Assembly: GCF_042655485.1 (NCBI RefSeq)
Contig: NZ_JBHSMC010000001.1
Coordinates: 434,001-498,000 of the forward strand
DNA length: 64,000 bases
From: Lederbergia graminis
GTDB taxonomy: Bacteria; Bacillota; Bacilli; Bacillales; Bacillaceae_C
Direction: 5' to 3'
The notes beneath the pieces are model-generated. The model searched no databases, was not told the origin of the DNA, and was given only the letters and a program-made list of their open reading frames with translations. This document shows, one piece after another, positions 50,214-60,433 of this stretch (position 1 is the stretch's first letter; each line of letters opens with the position of its first letter). The position numbers and the translations under genes are program-made.

Positions 50214-51893
50214 ATGAGAACGATAAAAGGAAAAATTGTATGCGGTTTCACCATCGTTATCTTAATGGTATTCGCTGTAGTATCAGGTAATTATTATTTT
50301 ACTTCTGTTTCCAATCAACAAACTCAAAACATCATTGATGATGAATTACCAATTATGCTAATTTCAAATAAAATTGGAACGAATATTCTGGAACGCATGT
50401 CTTTAGCACGTGGCTACGTATTATATGGTCAAGCAAGCTATCTTACACAATTTGATATTGCAACTACAGAAATTAGAAATCTTGAAAAACAGCTTCTAGA
50501 AATAGACTCATCTCAAGTAACAAAAGATGCGATAAAATTAATAAGTGATTGGGAAGAAGAACTTGAAACGGAGGTTTTTTCCGTTTATCGAGATGGAGAT
50601 AAAGATTTAGCCCTCCTCAATTTTAGAGACAAAGTTGAAAAAACTGGTAGTTTAGTGCATACCACTTTTACTGTATTAACGGACAATCAATCCAATAAAA
50701 TCACAACAACAGCTAATGAAGTGTTATCAGGAAATAAACGGAATAACTATATAAGTATTTCAATTGCCTTAATGTCTCTTATCGTCGGAATTACGATTGC
50801 ACTAATTATGGCTTCAACAATTTCCAAGCCAATTATCCAAGCTTCCAATCGTATGAAACTAATTGCAAATGGTGATTTAACTCATGATGATTTAATGACA
50901 AAATCAAAAGATGAAGCTGGTATTCTTATTCAGGCAGTGAACGATTTAAATCGAGAAATCCGCTCTATGGCAATGGAAATAAGAAATGCATCTAGTACAG
51001 TTATGCATCGAAGTGAGGAATTAAGTTTTTCTGCAAATGAAGTGAATTCTGGAAGTCAACAAGTTGCTACTACGATGGAAGAACTTTCACATGCTGCAGA
51101 AATTCAAGCTTCTTCCTCTTCTAAGCTTGCTGAATCAATGAAATCTTTAACTGAAAATATTCATAATGCAAATGTATATGGACAACGAGCAACTGAAGTG
51201 ACGACAGAAGTGTTAGCACTAACAGAAAAAGGTAATGAAGCCATGACCGAATCGATAGAAAAAATGCGACTTATCGATGAAAATGTATTGGCTGCTGTAG
51301 AAAAAGTACAGTCTCTTGATCAGCACTCAAAGAAAATTTCACAGTTAGTTCAAGTTATTTCAGATATATCAGAACAAACAAACCTACTTGCCTTAAATGC
51401 TGCAATTGAAGCTGCTCGAGCAGGTGAGCATGGCAGAGGTTTTGCTGTTGTTGCCGGCGAAGTGAAAAAGCTTGCAGAGCAAGTCAATAGTTCCGTTGCT
51501 GATATTACAGCTATCGTCTCGACTATTCAAAAAGAAACTTCGGAAGTCGTACAATCATTGAATAAAAGTTTCGAACAAGTTGAATCTGGTACCGAACAAA
51601 TCAAGACAACTGGAACAGCTTTCGAATTAATTACGACCTCTATTCAGAAAGTAGTGAGTCAAATACATACCATCTCTGCAGATCTTGATAATATCGCAAA
51701 AAGTACAGATGTTATGAATAGCTCCATCTCTGATATAGCCAATATTTCCGATGAGTCCTCTGCAAGAGTGGAAGAAACAGCTGCATTTGCTGAACAAACA
51801 ACAAGTTCCATGCAAGAAATTGCAGCAAGCTCCGAATCTTTGTCTGCTGTATCTGTCGATTTAAATAAATTAATTACAAGATTTAAAGTATAA
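50214..51893 (+). CDS. Methyl-accepting chemotaxis protein with 4-helix sensor
   Basis: A 559-residue transducer: transmembrane helix 1 (10-30), a four-helix-bundle extracellular domain (about 35-175), helix 2 (about 180-202), HAMP (about 203-260) and a long signalling coiled coil. The highly conserved hairpin tip EQTNLLALNAAIEAARAGEHGRGFAV is near 386-410, and there are Glu/Gln-rich methylation sites on both sides. It passes a ligand signal to CheA. The ligand is unknown. GGGGG precedes its ATG. It diverges from the quorum-sensing regulator gene and shares its upstream region. Confidence 0.92.
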   Translation: MRTIKGKIVCGFTIVILMVFAVVSGNYYFTSVSNQQTQNIIDDELPIMLISNKIGTNILERMSLARGYVLYGQASYLTQFDIATTEIRNLEKQLLEIDSSQVTKDAIKLISDWEEELETEVFSVYRDGDKDLALLNFRDKVEKTGSLVHTTFTVLTDNQSNKITTTANEVLSGNKRNNYISISIALMSLIVGITIALIMASTISKPIIQASNRMKLIANGDLTHDDLMTKSKDEAGILIQAVNDLNREIRSMAMEIRNASSTVMHRSEELSFSANEVNSGSQQVATTMEELSHAAEIQASSSSKLAESMKSLTENIHNANVYGQRATEVTTEVLALTEKGNEAMTESIEKMRLIDENVLAAVEKVQSLDQHSKKISQLVQVISDISEQTNLLALNAAIEAARAGEHGRGFAVVAGEVKKLAEQVNSSVADITAIVSTIQKETSEVVQSLNKSFEQVESGTEQIKTTGTAFELITTSIQKVVSQIHTISADLDNIAKSTDVMNSSISDIANISDESSARVEETAAFAEQTTSSMQEIAASSESLSAVSVDLNKLITRFKV

Positions 51894-51911
51894 AATTTTA
51901 AAACGACTATT

Positions 51912-51945
51912 AGTGTATGTAGTGTATAACTATATGCACTTTTTT
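51912..51945 (+). terminator. Terminator of the chemoreceptor gene
   Basis: Hairpin AGTGTATGTAG / CTATATGCACT with GU pairs, followed by TTTTTTATA. Confidence 0.7.
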
Positions 51946-52034
51946 ATATCCTATATTCATAATGGCAGTGAATCTTTTTCCTATACTTAATCGTACAAAA
52001 TAGAGAAGTATAGAATGAGTAAGGAGTTGTTGTA

Positions 52035-53726
52035 ATGGGAAGTATTTTTCTATTTACATTAATTGTTTCCATCGTCTTTTCCATCATTATTCTTCCGTTT
52101 TACTCCAATCAATCGGAAAAGAAAGCAACTAGGAAACCTAAAAAAAGGAATATTATTTTAGAGGCAGCTTCTGTGTTTCTCGTAACATGGATCATTATCT
52201 TCCTCTTTTATTATCTTTCCAATATAGACAGAACAATCAGTTCATTATGGCTATTATTAGTTATCGTCACCCTATTAGGAACTATAATAGCTCAAGGACG
52301 AGAACGGATTGTTAAAGGTTGTCTATTTTTAGCAAGTTTAATTTTTATGATTTATTTACTTATCGCACCTTTCTTCAATGCAAATCAAAAATACGAGACA
52401 TCTAAAATGGATGAGCAAATTGAAATAACTGCATTTGACGAAACGAAAACACCAGCAAGTGTTCCTCCCCAATTTGCCAGAAATAAAATGAAAAAGGCTT
52501 TTGGGCAAGTTCCAAATACTAGTTATTACGAACTTGGTGAATTACAAATTCAAAAGGTAAACGGTGAATTTGTATATATCGCCCCCGTTGAATTTTCAGG
52601 ACTATTCAAATGGAACAATGGGAAAACAACTCCTGGATATTTCCAGATGAGTGCAACAGATGCTGCAAATAATCCAAAGTTTGTAAAAGCTGAAATGAGC
52701 TATACACCTTCAGCATACTTCCATAAGAATTTAGAACGTTATATACGTAATCAATATCCTGAATTCATATTCTATGGTGACCCACAATTAGAAGTAGATG
52801 ATGACGGTACACCTTATTATATTCGAACGTATGGAGACTTTATTTCTGCACGTAATGGCTTTGATATGAAAGGGATTGTTATGGTGAATCCTAAAAATGG
52901 TGAAACAGCTGTTTATTCCTTAGACGAAGTCCCTGAATTTATAGATGGTGCAGTTTCACCAGAAGCAGTAAGCTTACAAAATAGTTATTTTGGAAAATAC
53001 ATTCACGGATTTTGGAACAGTGTATTTGGAAAAAGAGATGTAAAACTTCCTTCTGATGAAGGTACTGAAGCGAATGTTAGTCCTATCTTTAATGAAGAAG
53101 GAAAGATGTATTACTTTACAGACTTCACTAGTCCAAAAGAAGGTGTTGATTCAATGTTAGGATATTCCTTAACGGATGCACGCACTGGTGAAGCAACATA
53201 TTATACAGGAAATTTAGAAGAATCTTATATGGACTCACAAGGAGCACTTGAGATCATTGAAAAGAAATTTATCGAAAAGAAATGGTCTGGAGAAATGCCT
53301 GTACTATACAATTTTTATGGTGAAGCTAGTTGGTTAACACCTGTTCTCGATTCCAATGGATTCTTACAAAATTATTTCATTGTTTCAGCTGCTAACCCAG
53401 AAATTTCCGTTTTTGCGTCGACACCAAATGAAGCTTTAAAATTGTATAAAACCGCCCTACAACGTGGTGGTAGTACAGTGGACGGTTCTTCGAATGCAGA
53501 AGAAAAGCAGTTAAGCGGTACTGTGCTAAGAGTATATAAAGAAAAATCAGGAGACATAACAATCACGTCATTCTACTTAAATAATGACCAAAACTTTATC
53601 GTATCATCGGAAAATTCACCTCTTTCGATATACCTCGAATCAGGTGATAATGTGACTATCACATATCTAGATACAGGAGATATTTTCCTCCCTGTTAAAG
53701 ATCTCACGATAGAAGGACTAAAGTAG
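52035..53726 (+). CDS. Large membrane protein of unknown function
   Basis: A 563-residue protein. Four membrane helices lie within the first 130 residues (3-22, 43-65, 72-88, 95-115). The rest is a large domain rich in beta and aromatic residues, with repeated motifs like a PepSY-type layout: VMVNPKNGETAVYSLDEVPEF and LGYSLTDARTGEATYYTG, each a short beta hairpin. A C-terminal beta-barrel-like stretch (LSGTVLRVYKEKSGDITITSFYL) follows. Similar proteins occur in other bacilli without assigned function. AAGGAG precedes the ATG. Single-gene unit with a strong terminator. Confidence 0.65.
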   Translation: MGSIFLFTLIVSIVFSIIILPFYSNQSEKKATRKPKKRNIILEAASVFLVTWIIIFLFYYLSNIDRTISSLWLLLVIVTLLGTIIAQGRERIVKGCLFLASLIFMIYLLIAPFFNANQKYETSKMDEQIEITAFDETKTPASVPPQFARNKMKKAFGQVPNTSYYELGELQIQKVNGEFVYIAPVEFSGLFKWNNGKTTPGYFQMSATDAANNPKFVKAEMSYTPSAYFHKNLERYIRNQYPEFIFYGDPQLEVDDDGTPYYIRTYGDFISARNGFDMKGIVMVNPKNGETAVYSLDEVPEFIDGAVSPEAVSLQNSYFGKYIHGFWNSVFGKRDVKLPSDEGTEANVSPIFNEEGKMYYFTDFTSPKEGVDSMLGYSLTDARTGEATYYTGNLEESYMDSQGALEIIEKKFIEKKWSGEMPVLYNFYGEASWLTPVLDSNGFLQNYFIVSAANPEISVFASTPNEALKLYKTALQRGGSTVDGSSNAEEKQLSGTVLRVYKEKSGDITITSFYLNNDQNFIVSSENSPLSIYLESGDNVTITYLDTGDIFLPVKDLTIEGLK

Positions 53727-53734
53727 AACAATTA

Positions 53735-53789
53735 ATCACCAACCATCATGAATCAAATAAATATTTATGATAGTTGGTGATATTTTTTA
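53735..53789 (+). terminator. Terminator of the large membrane protein gene
   Basis: 15-bp hairpin ATCACCAACCATCAT / ATGATAGTTGGTGAT with one wobble, followed by ATTTTTTAT. Confidence 0.85.
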
Positions 53790-53842
53790 TTACCAAGCTT
53801 AAAATATGAAAACAGATTTAATAAAAGAAAGGGGTTTGGTGT

Positions 53843-54166
53843 GTGATGATAATTGTTACAACTGAAAATGTAGCAAACCATAAAGTGAAGGAAGTGTTAG
53901 GACCAGTCTTCGGCCTAACAGTAAGGGCTAGAGGTATAGGTAAAGATATAGTTGCATCACTGAAAGGTCTAGTAGGTGGTGAAATAAATCAATACACCGA
54001 GATGTTAGAAGATGCTAGGAAACAAGCGATGGATCGTATGGTGGAGAGTGCACGAGCAATGGGAGCAAATGCCATTATCATGATGCGATTTGATTCAGGA
54101 GAGATTGGACAAAATATGAGTGAGATTGTTGCTTACGGTACTGCTGTAATTATTGAAAAGGAATAA
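53843..54166 (+). CDS. YbjQ/UPF0145-family protein
   Basis: A 107-residue small oligomeric protein with the typical pattern TVRARGIGKDIVASLKGLVGGEINQYTEMLEDAR...AMGANAIIMMRFDSG. YbjQ family members form pentamers and have been suggested to bind metals, but the function is not established. It starts at one of two adjacent ATGs. The small membrane protein gene follows after five bases, a pairing common in bacilli. Confidence 0.88.
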   Translation: MMIIVTTENVANHKVKEVLGPVFGLTVRARGIGKDIVASLKGLVGGEINQYTEMLEDARKQAMDRMVESARAMGANAIIMMRFDSGEIGQNMSEIVAYGTAVIIEKE

Positions 54167-54171
54167 CATTA

Positions 54172-54411
54172 ATGGATTGGATAATAGGGTTTTATGGAAT
54201 TCAAATCATAATTTTAATTGTTTTAATTATAGGGTCCTGGTTCGTTTGGGATCGTAGATTTAAAATAAAACATGGTAAACAAGTACCAGAAGGATTTATA
54301 CGCACGAAAGAAGTATCGATCGATCCAACAACGAAAAAGAAATTAATTGTATACTATAATCCTGATACTGGAGAACGTTTTTATAAGGAAGATACCTCAA
54401 ATAATAAATAG
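54172..54411 (+). CDS. Small single-pass membrane protein
   Basis: A 79-residue protein with one membrane helix (residues 6-26) and a basic cytosolic tail with FIRTKEVSIDPTTKKKLIVYYNPDTGERFY. It follows the YbjQ-family gene after five bases, as in related genomes, so the two probably work together. The function is unknown. Confidence 0.7.
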   Translation: MDWIIGFYGIQIIILIVLIIGSWFVWDRRFKIKHGKQVPEGFIRTKEVSIDPTTKKKLIVYYNPDTGERFYKEDTSNNK

Positions 54412-54426
54412 TGTATGAAAGAAAAT

Positions 54427-54459
54427 ATGCCAGGCTAGTTTGTTTTGATAGTCTGGCAT
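54427..54459. terminator. Weak hairpin after the YbjQ pair
   Basis: ATGCCAGGCTA / TAGTCTGGCAT with one wobble and no T run; between convergent genes. Confidence 0.4.
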
Positions 54460-54476
54460 CACATTATGTTATCGTA

Positions 54477-54932
54477 TTAGAAATAATTCCTAGGCGTACC
54501 CATTTGCTTTAATGTACACAAGTACGGTATATGGGAATCACATTGTACGAAAATAGGGGCGTCCATGAGCCAAGGAGCATACTTAAATATAGAATGGTCT
54601 GCTTGAAAAATTGTAGCAAGCATATTTGGAAGTTCCGATAACATACGCTCATATCTATTACGAGCATCTGCCTCGCTCATCCCTTCTCTAGTGATGAGCA
54701 ATTCACCGGAAAGAACATACTCACCCAATTTTGGTAGCCATTCAGCGATGAAAACATCCTCTCGATTATTTGGATATTTATTTAAGTTATACTTACTTCC
54801 AATTGATAAGACTTTCGATATTTCCGAATCTATTCCAGATAAGGTATACTTCCTTCCATCCACAGGTCCATAGGAGGTTGCGGGTGGAATAATCATGACA
54901 GTAAATTGATCAGACCGTAACTTTTCCATCAT
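54477..54932 (-). CDS. Conserved-looking hypothetical protein
   Basis: A 151-residue protein without membrane segments. It starts MMEKLRSDQFTVMIIPP and has a helical middle (ARNRYERMLSELPNMLATIF). Two cysteines lie near the C-terminus (VQCDSHIPYLC). I do not recognise the family. A GGGGAGC ribosome binding site is present. It is not part of the arg operon, which has its own terminator upstream. Confidence 0.5.
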   Translation of the reverse strand: MMEKLRSDQFTVMIIPPATSYGPVDGRKYTLSGIDSEISKVLSIGSKYNLNKYPNNREDVFIAEWLPKLGEYVLSGELLITREGMSEADARNRYERMLSELPNMLATIFQADHSIFKYAPWLMDAPIFVQCDSHIPYLCTLKQMGTPRNYF

Positions 54933-54980
54933 GCTGCTCCCCTTTTTATTTCATTCAAATCCCACTTAATAAAGGATAAA

Positions 54981-55031
54981 AAAACCAAAAAAGCACTTGT
55001 CAATAGGATTACTCCATTATATGACAAGTGC
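54981..55031 (-). terminator. Terminator of the argCJBDF operon
   Basis: 10-bp hairpin GCACTTGTCA / TGACAAGTGC, followed on the minus strand by TTTTTTGGTTTTTTTATC. Confidence 0.88.
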
Positions 55032-55052
55032 CTATTAGTGGTTACATACGGT

Positions 55053-55997
55053 TTAGCCCATTAAGGCGACCATCAATGCTTTTTGAGCATGAAGACGATT
55101 TTCTGCTTCCTCAAACACGAGTGATTGTGGTCCATCAATTACTTCTGCTGATACCTCTTGTCCACGTTTAGCTGGCAAGCAGTGCAAAAATATCGCATCC
55201 TCTTTTGCATAAGACATTAATTCTTTATTGACCTGATAACCTTGAAATGCTTGCAATCTAACTTCTTGCTCGTCTTCCCAGCCCATACTTGCCCAAACAT
55301 CTGTATAGACTGCGTCAGCATTTGCTACTGCTTCCTCAGGTTGATTTGTTACAACAATCTTTGCGCCTGTTTCTTGAGCAATTTCTAGAGCTAATTCGAC
55401 GATACTAGGATTTGGTTCATATCCCTTAGGAGAAGCAATAGAACAATGTACTCCAGTTTTTGCACAGCCGATCATTAAAGAATGAGCCATATTATTTCCG
55501 TCACCGACATAAGCTAATTTGTTCCCTTTTAATTCTCCCTTTACCTCATAAAGTGTTAAAAGGTCAGCTAATACTTGGCATGGATGAAAGTCATCCGTAA
55601 GAGCATTAATCACTGGTACGGTTGAATTTGCTGCTAATTCTTCTACACCACTATGTTCGTGGGCTCGAATCATAATACCATCTACATAACGAGATAGAAC
55701 CTTTGCAGTATCAGAAACTGTTTCTCCTCTGCCTAATTGAATATCGGTGCGACTCAAAAATAACGCATGTCCGCCGAGTTGATTCATCCCTACTTCAAAC
55801 GATACACGCGTTCTTGTAGAAGATTTTTCAAAAATCATCGCTAATGTCTTACCGCTTAAATACGAATGAGGTTTTCCTTCTTTTTGCATTTTCTTTAGTT
55901 GGACTGCATCTTCGATTAACTGAAGTATTTCATCAGAATTCAAATCCGCCAATGTTAATAAATGCTTTCCCTTTAAATTACTTTTTATATATTCCAC
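55053..55997 (-). CDS. argF: Ornithine carbamoyltransferase
   Basis: A 314-residue enzyme that converts ornithine and carbamoyl phosphate to citrulline. The carbamoyl phosphate motif STRTR begins at 60, HPCQVLAD and the ornithine-binding loop with HCLPAKRG are present, as is the SMG loop (ASMGWEDE). It is the last gene of the arginine operon, 49 bp after argD. In B. subtilis carAB lies between argD and argF; here it is missing, so carbamoyl phosphate comes from genes elsewhere. Confidence 0.97.
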   Translation of the reverse strand: MEYIKSNLKGKHLLTLADLNSDEILQLIEDAVQLKKMQKEGKPHSYLSGKTLAMIFEKSSTRTRVSFEVGMNQLGGHALFLSRTDIQLGRGETVSDTAKVLSRYVDGIMIRAHEHSGVEELAANSTVPVINALTDDFHPCQVLADLLTLYEVKGELKGNKLAYVGDGNNMAHSLMIGCAKTGVHCSIASPKGYEPNPSIVELALEIAQETGAKIVVTNQPEEAVANADAVYTDVWASMGWEDEQEVRLQAFQGYQVNKELMSYAKEDAIFLHCLPAKRGQEVSAEVIDGPQSLVFEEAENRLHAQKALMVALMG

Positions 55998-56046
55998 GTA
56001 ATCACCCTTTACAAAAACATCCTAGTTGTTTATTCAATAATAATCG

Positions 56047-57213
56047 TCACTTTTGGGAACTAGACGCTGTACTATTTGTAATGACTGTCTTAGCAATTAT
56101 TTCAATTGCACTATCTAACTCTTCGATTGACACTGTTAAAGGTGGAAGAAGTCTCAGTACATTTGGACCTGCAGACAAAGCAAGAATTCCCTGTTCACGT
56201 AAAATCGGGAGTAACGGAGCAATCTCCTCTGTAAATTCCAGACCAAACATTAACCCTTTATAACGAATTGCTACTAAATCTGATACATCCTTTAATTCAT
56301 CAAGTAATCTTTTATACAAGTAATTACCTTTTGCTTCGACTTCCTTTAAAAATTCGTTATCAAAGGCAATCTCTAATGTTGCATTAGCTGCTGTCATTGC
56401 CAATGGATTTCCACCAAAAGTAGAGCCGTGACTTCCTGGACCAAAAACTTCGTATAATTCTTTTTTGGCGATCATTGCTCCTGTTGGAAATCCATTTCCT
56501 AAGCCTTTAGCAGAAGTTATTATATCTGGGGAGATGTGATAGTGTTGATAAGCAAACGGAGCTCCAGTTCGACCAATTCCTGTTTGTACCTCATCCACGA
56601 TTAACAATACATTATGTTGGCGACATAAATTTTCGACAACTACTAGGAATGCTGGATCGGCAATATTGACTCCACCTTCACCCTGAATTACTTCCAACAT
56701 GACAGCTGCTGTATTTTCATCAATTTCCTTCTCTAAAGCATCAATATCATTGTATGGCAAATGCACAAATGTCTCTAACATTTTACCAAAACCAACTTTC
56801 ACCTTATCTTGCCCCGTAGCAGCCATCGTTCCAAATGTGCGACCATGGAAAGACTTCATAAAAGTGATAACTTTCGATTTGCCTGTATGTTTACGAGCTA
56901 ATTTTATTGCTGCTTCATTTGCTTCTGCACCGCTATTACAGAAAAACACAGCTCCACCATTTGAATATTTCGTTAATTTTTCTGCTACTTTTTCTTGTAA
57001 TGAACTTTCAAATAAATTGGATGTATGCCAGATTTTATTAAACTGTGTTGTCGTTGCCTCCACTACATGAGGATGACAATGGCCAAGATTACATACTCCA
57101 ATTCCAGATGTGAAGTCTATAAATTCTTTTCCTTTTGAATCTATTACTTTCGTACCTTTACCTTCGACAAGTTCAATATCCCAGCGCCCATAATTATTAA
57201 ATAAATATGTCAT
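56047..57213 (-). CDS. argD: Acetylornithine aminotransferase
   Basis: A 388-residue class III PLP aminotransferase. PLP Lys236 lies in TSAKGLGNG, with the phosphate-binding NSGAEANEAAIKLARK and the DEVQTGIGRTG motif. It converts N-acetylglutamate semialdehyde to N-acetylornithine. It starts one base after the argB stop. It may also act as succinyldiaminopimelate aminotransferase, as known for ArgD of other bacteria. Confidence 0.96.
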   Translation of the reverse strand: MTYLFNNYGRWDIELVEGKGTKVIDSKGKEFIDFTSGIGVCNLGHCHPHVVEATTTQFNKIWHTSNLFESSLQEKVAEKLTKYSNGGAVFFCNSGAEANEAAIKLARKHTGKSKVITFMKSFHGRTFGTMAATGQDKVKVGFGKMLETFVHLPYNDIDALEKEIDENTAAVMLEVIQGEGGVNIADPAFLVVVENLCRQHNVLLIVDEVQTGIGRTGAPFAYQHYHISPDIITSAKGLGNGFPTGAMIAKKELYEVFGPGSHGSTFGGNPLAMTAANATLEIAFDNEFLKEVEAKGNYLYKRLLDELKDVSDLVAIRYKGLMFGLEFTEEIAPLLPILREQGILALSAGPNVLRLLPPLTVSIEELDSAIEIIAKTVITNSTASSSQK

Positions 57214-57214
57214 A

Positions 57215-57994
57215 TTAATTCACAATCTCCAATTCTTTGCGGATTGTCGTTCCTACGATTTTTTTGCCATCTAATAGGTAAGACTGCCCACTAACAATCA
57301 TCGCTTCGGTCATACCACCTTCAAGACTGTGTAATGCAGCTTTGACCTTTGGTATCATACCACCAGAAATTGTCCCGTCATCAATCAATGACAGCATTTC
57401 TTTTGATGTGGCAGTTTCAACAATTTCGTTATTTTTTAAAACTCCTGGAACATCTGTTACGAATAATATTTTACTAGCTTTAACAGCAACTGCTATTGCT
57501 GCAGCTGCTGTGTCTGCATTAATATTTAATAGTTCGTCTCCATTATTATTAATGGCAATTGGCGAAATTACTGGAACTAAACCAATCGATGTTAAATTAT
57601 ACAAAATGGTTTCATTCACTGCTGTTATATCACCAACAAAACCTAACTTTTCTTTATCAATTGCTTTAGCTTTTAGTAATCCTCCATCAGACCCAGTAAT
57701 ACCAATCGCATTAATTCCATTTGCTTGTAAACCACGAACTAATTGATTAGTGATAGATCCGGATAGTACCATTTCAACTACGTTCATTACTTCATCAGTC
57801 GTTTTTCGTAATCCATTTACAAATTCAGATTCTATTTGCAAGCTCTCGAGCATCTTGTTAATGGCAGGTCCGCCACCATGAACGATGATGGGTTTCAAGC
57901 CGTTGCTTTGCAATTTTTTTATACTATCAAAAAATTCAGTTGACAGCGTGTCAATCATGCTGCCACCACATTTAATTACAATCATTCCATCCAT
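57215..57994 (-). CDS. argB: Acetylglutamate kinase
   Basis: A 259-residue amino-acid kinase: IVIKCGGSMID at the N-terminus, the substrate motif VHGGGPAINKML, and FVTDVPGVLKN for nucleotide binding. It lacks the N-terminal helix found in arginine-inhibited hexameric forms, so it may be the arginine-insensitive dimeric type, consistent with an operon that has the recycling argJ. It follows argJ by 25 bp. Confidence 0.96.
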   Translation of the reverse strand: MDGMIVIKCGGSMIDTLSTEFFDSIKKLQSNGLKPIIVHGGGPAINKMLESLQIESEFVNGLRKTTDEVMNVVEMVLSGSITNQLVRGLQANGINAIGITGSDGGLLKAKAIDKEKLGFVGDITAVNETILYNLTSIGLVPVISPIAINNNGDELLNINADTAAAAIAVAVKASKILFVTDVPGVLKNNEIVETATSKEMLSLIDDGTISGGMIPKVKAALHSLEGGMTEAMIVSGQSYLLDGKKIVGTTIRKELEIVN

Positions 57995-58019
57995 GATTAA
58001 GCTCCTCCCTCTTCAAGTA

Positions 58020-59249
58020 TTATGTTCGATAACTTGCATTAATCCGTACATAATCGTACGTTAAATCACAACCCCAAGCTTTCCCAATACCTGTTCCAAT
58101 ATTCAAGTTAATATGAATGTCCACCTCTGAATGAGTCAAATAATTACTTAGTACAGCTTCTTCATAATTTACTGGCTCACTATTCATTAGCAATTGATGT
58201 GGACCTATTTTTATGTCAATGGTCAACGGGTTAATCGTCATCCCGCTTCTTCCTACTGCCATCATTAATCGACCCCAGTTAGGATCTGCACCATATATCA
58301 TTGTTTTCACTAAATCAGAGCCTACAACTGTCTTTGCAATTTTCCCAGCCTCGTCATCGTTTAACGCTCCTACAACATTTACTTCTATTAATTTAGTTGC
58401 TCCCTCACCATCACGAGCTATCATGATTGCTAAGTCTTGGCAAACTTGATTTAGTATGTGTAAAAACTTATCCCATTCTGGATGTTCTGGTGTGAGTGAC
58501 GAATTGTTTGCTAATCCACTCGCCATTACAATAACCATATCATTTGTAGAAGTGTCGCCATCCACAGTGATGCGGTTAAATGTTTTGTTCGTAACTTCTT
58601 TTAAAGCTGCTTGTAAGTGAACATGTGGAATATTTGCATCGGTAGTTATAAAACCAAGCATTGTTGCCATATTCGGAGCAATCATACCAGATCCCTTCGC
58701 AGATCCACCCATCGTTATTTTTACTCCATCAATAACAGTTTCATAACATGTTGTTTTACTACATGTATCTGTTGTTAATATTGCTTCATTAAAATTCTCA
58801 GCACCCTGAATTGTTTTTTGCGGATCCAAATTATCAATTCCTGGGATTATCTTCTCCATTGGCATTTTCTCTCCAATAACACCAGTAGAAGCAACTGCCA
58901 CATAATGATTGTTAATAGAAAATATATTAGCAACAGCATCTCTCATCGCCATCGCATCAAGAAATCCTTGCTTACCTGTACATGCATTAGCATTTCCACT
59001 ATTAATTACTACCGCTTGTAATTTACCTTCATATCCAATGCTTTCCTTTGTAACAGTTAGAGGAGCAGCAATAATTTGGTTCAATGTATAGACGGCTGCA
59101 GCTTCCGCTGGAACATCGCAATATATTAAACCTAGATCATTGCGTTTCCGCTTTACCTTCGTATGAAGGCCAGTTGCAGAAAAGCCTAGCGGTGAAACAA
59201 TGCTTCCTTCTTCTACTTTGATTAATTGCTGATTACTTGTTGTTTGCAT
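58020..59249 (-). CDS. argJ: Glutamate N-acetyltransferase / ornithine acetyltransferase
   Basis: A 409-residue autoprocessing enzyme. The cleavage site is in APNMATMLGF with nucleophile Thr196, which becomes the N-terminus of the beta chain. It moves acetyl from acetylornithine to glutamate. Whether it is also able to use acetyl-CoA cannot be read. It lies between argC and argB as usual in bacilli. Confidence 0.97.
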   Translation of the reverse strand: MQTTSNQQLIKVEEGSIVSPLGFSATGLHTKVKRKRNDLGLIYCDVPAEAAAVYTLNQIIAAPLTVTKESIGYEGKLQAVVINSGNANACTGKQGFLDAMAMRDAVANIFSINNHYVAVASTGVIGEKMPMEKIIPGIDNLDPQKTIQGAENFNEAILTTDTCSKTTCYETVIDGVKITMGGSAKGSGMIAPNMATMLGFITTDANIPHVHLQAALKEVTNKTFNRITVDGDTSTNDMVIVMASGLANNSSLTPEHPEWDKFLHILNQVCQDLAIMIARDGEGATKLIEVNVVGALNDDEAGKIAKTVVGSDLVKTMIYGADPNWGRLMMAVGRSGMTINPLTIDIKIGPHQLLMNSEPVNYEEAVLSNYLTHSEVDIHINLNIGTGIGKAWGCDLTYDYVRINASYRT

Positions 59250-59272
59250 AATTTTACACTCCTCTAATGGTG

Positions 59273-60310
59273 TTATGGAAAAACTGGGCTGAACTTCAAT
59301 CCAGCAGTTTCCTCAAAACCGAACATAATATTTGCATTTTGTACTGCTTGACTTGCAGCACCTTTCATTAAGTTATCGATAACAGAGACGATGGTAACTC
59401 TCCCTGTACGTTCATCAAATGATATTCCAATATCACAGTAATTGGAAGCTGTTACTTCTTTTGTTGCTGGGAATATTCCCATTTCTCTTACTCTTACAAA
59501 TGGTTCATTTCTATAAAACTCTGAAAATAGATTCCACACATCATCTTCCGTTACATCCGTATTTACATTTCCATAAATAGTTGCCATAATACCTCGAGTC
59601 ATCGGGTTCAAATGGGTTTGGAATGTGATTGGTGAAGAATATCCAAACTTCTTCAACATTTGCTCAATTTCTGGTATATGTTGATGTTTATTCACCTTAT
59701 AAATCTTTAAATTCTCGTTTAATTCACTGTATATGGTTGCTAAGCTTGGTGACTGTCCAGCTCCTGATACTCCTGATTTAGCATCTATAATGACGGATCC
59801 TTCTACAAGCCATCCTGACTGTGCTAAAGGTGCTAATCCTAGTAATGTTGCTGTTGGATAGCATCCAGGATTGGATATGAATTGTGTTCCAGTTTGAACA
59901 TCCTTTCGATTTAGCTCCGGAAGACAATATACAGCTTTTTCAATCCATTCAGTTGGAGCAGCCTCTTTTTGATACCAATGCTCATAATCTTCTGTGTTTT
60001 TTAATCGAAAATCACCTGATACATCTATTACTTTGCACCCAGCTTCTAATAACGAAGGTGCGAGCTTTGTAGCGACTCCAGATGGTGCTGCTAAAAATAC
60101 AAGATCTGTATCTTTCGCTATTTTATTCGGATCAATTTCCTCTAATGTATTTGGTACAATACCTGTTAAATGTGGGTAATGTTCCTGGATCATTTTACCT
60201 TGTTGTGATGAGGAATAAATTGCTGAGATTGTAAATTCTGGATGTGAATTTAATATACGAAGTAACTCAGCCCCTCCATATCCTGTTGCTCCAATAATTC
60301 CAACTTTCAT
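59273..60310 (-). CDS. argC: N-acetyl-gamma-glutamyl-phosphate reductase
   Basis: A 345-residue NADP-dependent reductase: VGIIGATGYGGAELLRIL at the N-terminus and catalytic Cys150 in SNPGCYPTA. It is the first gene of the argCJBDF operon, with AGGAGTG eight bases before its ATG. The promoter with an ArgR-like box lies about 120 bp upstream, so arginine repression is likely. No argR is in the window. Confidence 0.97.
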   Translation of the reverse strand: MKVGIIGATGYGGAELLRILNSHPEFTISAIYSSSQQGKMIQEHYPHLTGIVPNTLEEIDPNKIAKDTDLVFLAAPSGVATKLAPSLLEAGCKVIDVSGDFRLKNTEDYEHWYQKEAAPTEWIEKAVYCLPELNRKDVQTGTQFISNPGCYPTATLLGLAPLAQSGWLVEGSVIIDAKSGVSGAGQSPSLATIYSELNENLKIYKVNKHQHIPEIEQMLKKFGYSSPITFQTHLNPMTRGIMATIYGNVNTDVTEDDVWNLFSEFYRNEPFVRVREMGIFPATKEVTASNYCDIGISFDERTGRVTIVSVIDNLMKGAASQAVQNANIMFGFEETAGLKFSPVFP

Positions 60311-60433
60311 TTTTTATTCACTCCTATATATGAGTAGCGCATATGTATAATTTCAGTATGATATGTTTCAAACACATTGTTTGTAAAACAATGGTTATCA
60401 ATAGATACATAAAAAATAATGATGATGTTTATT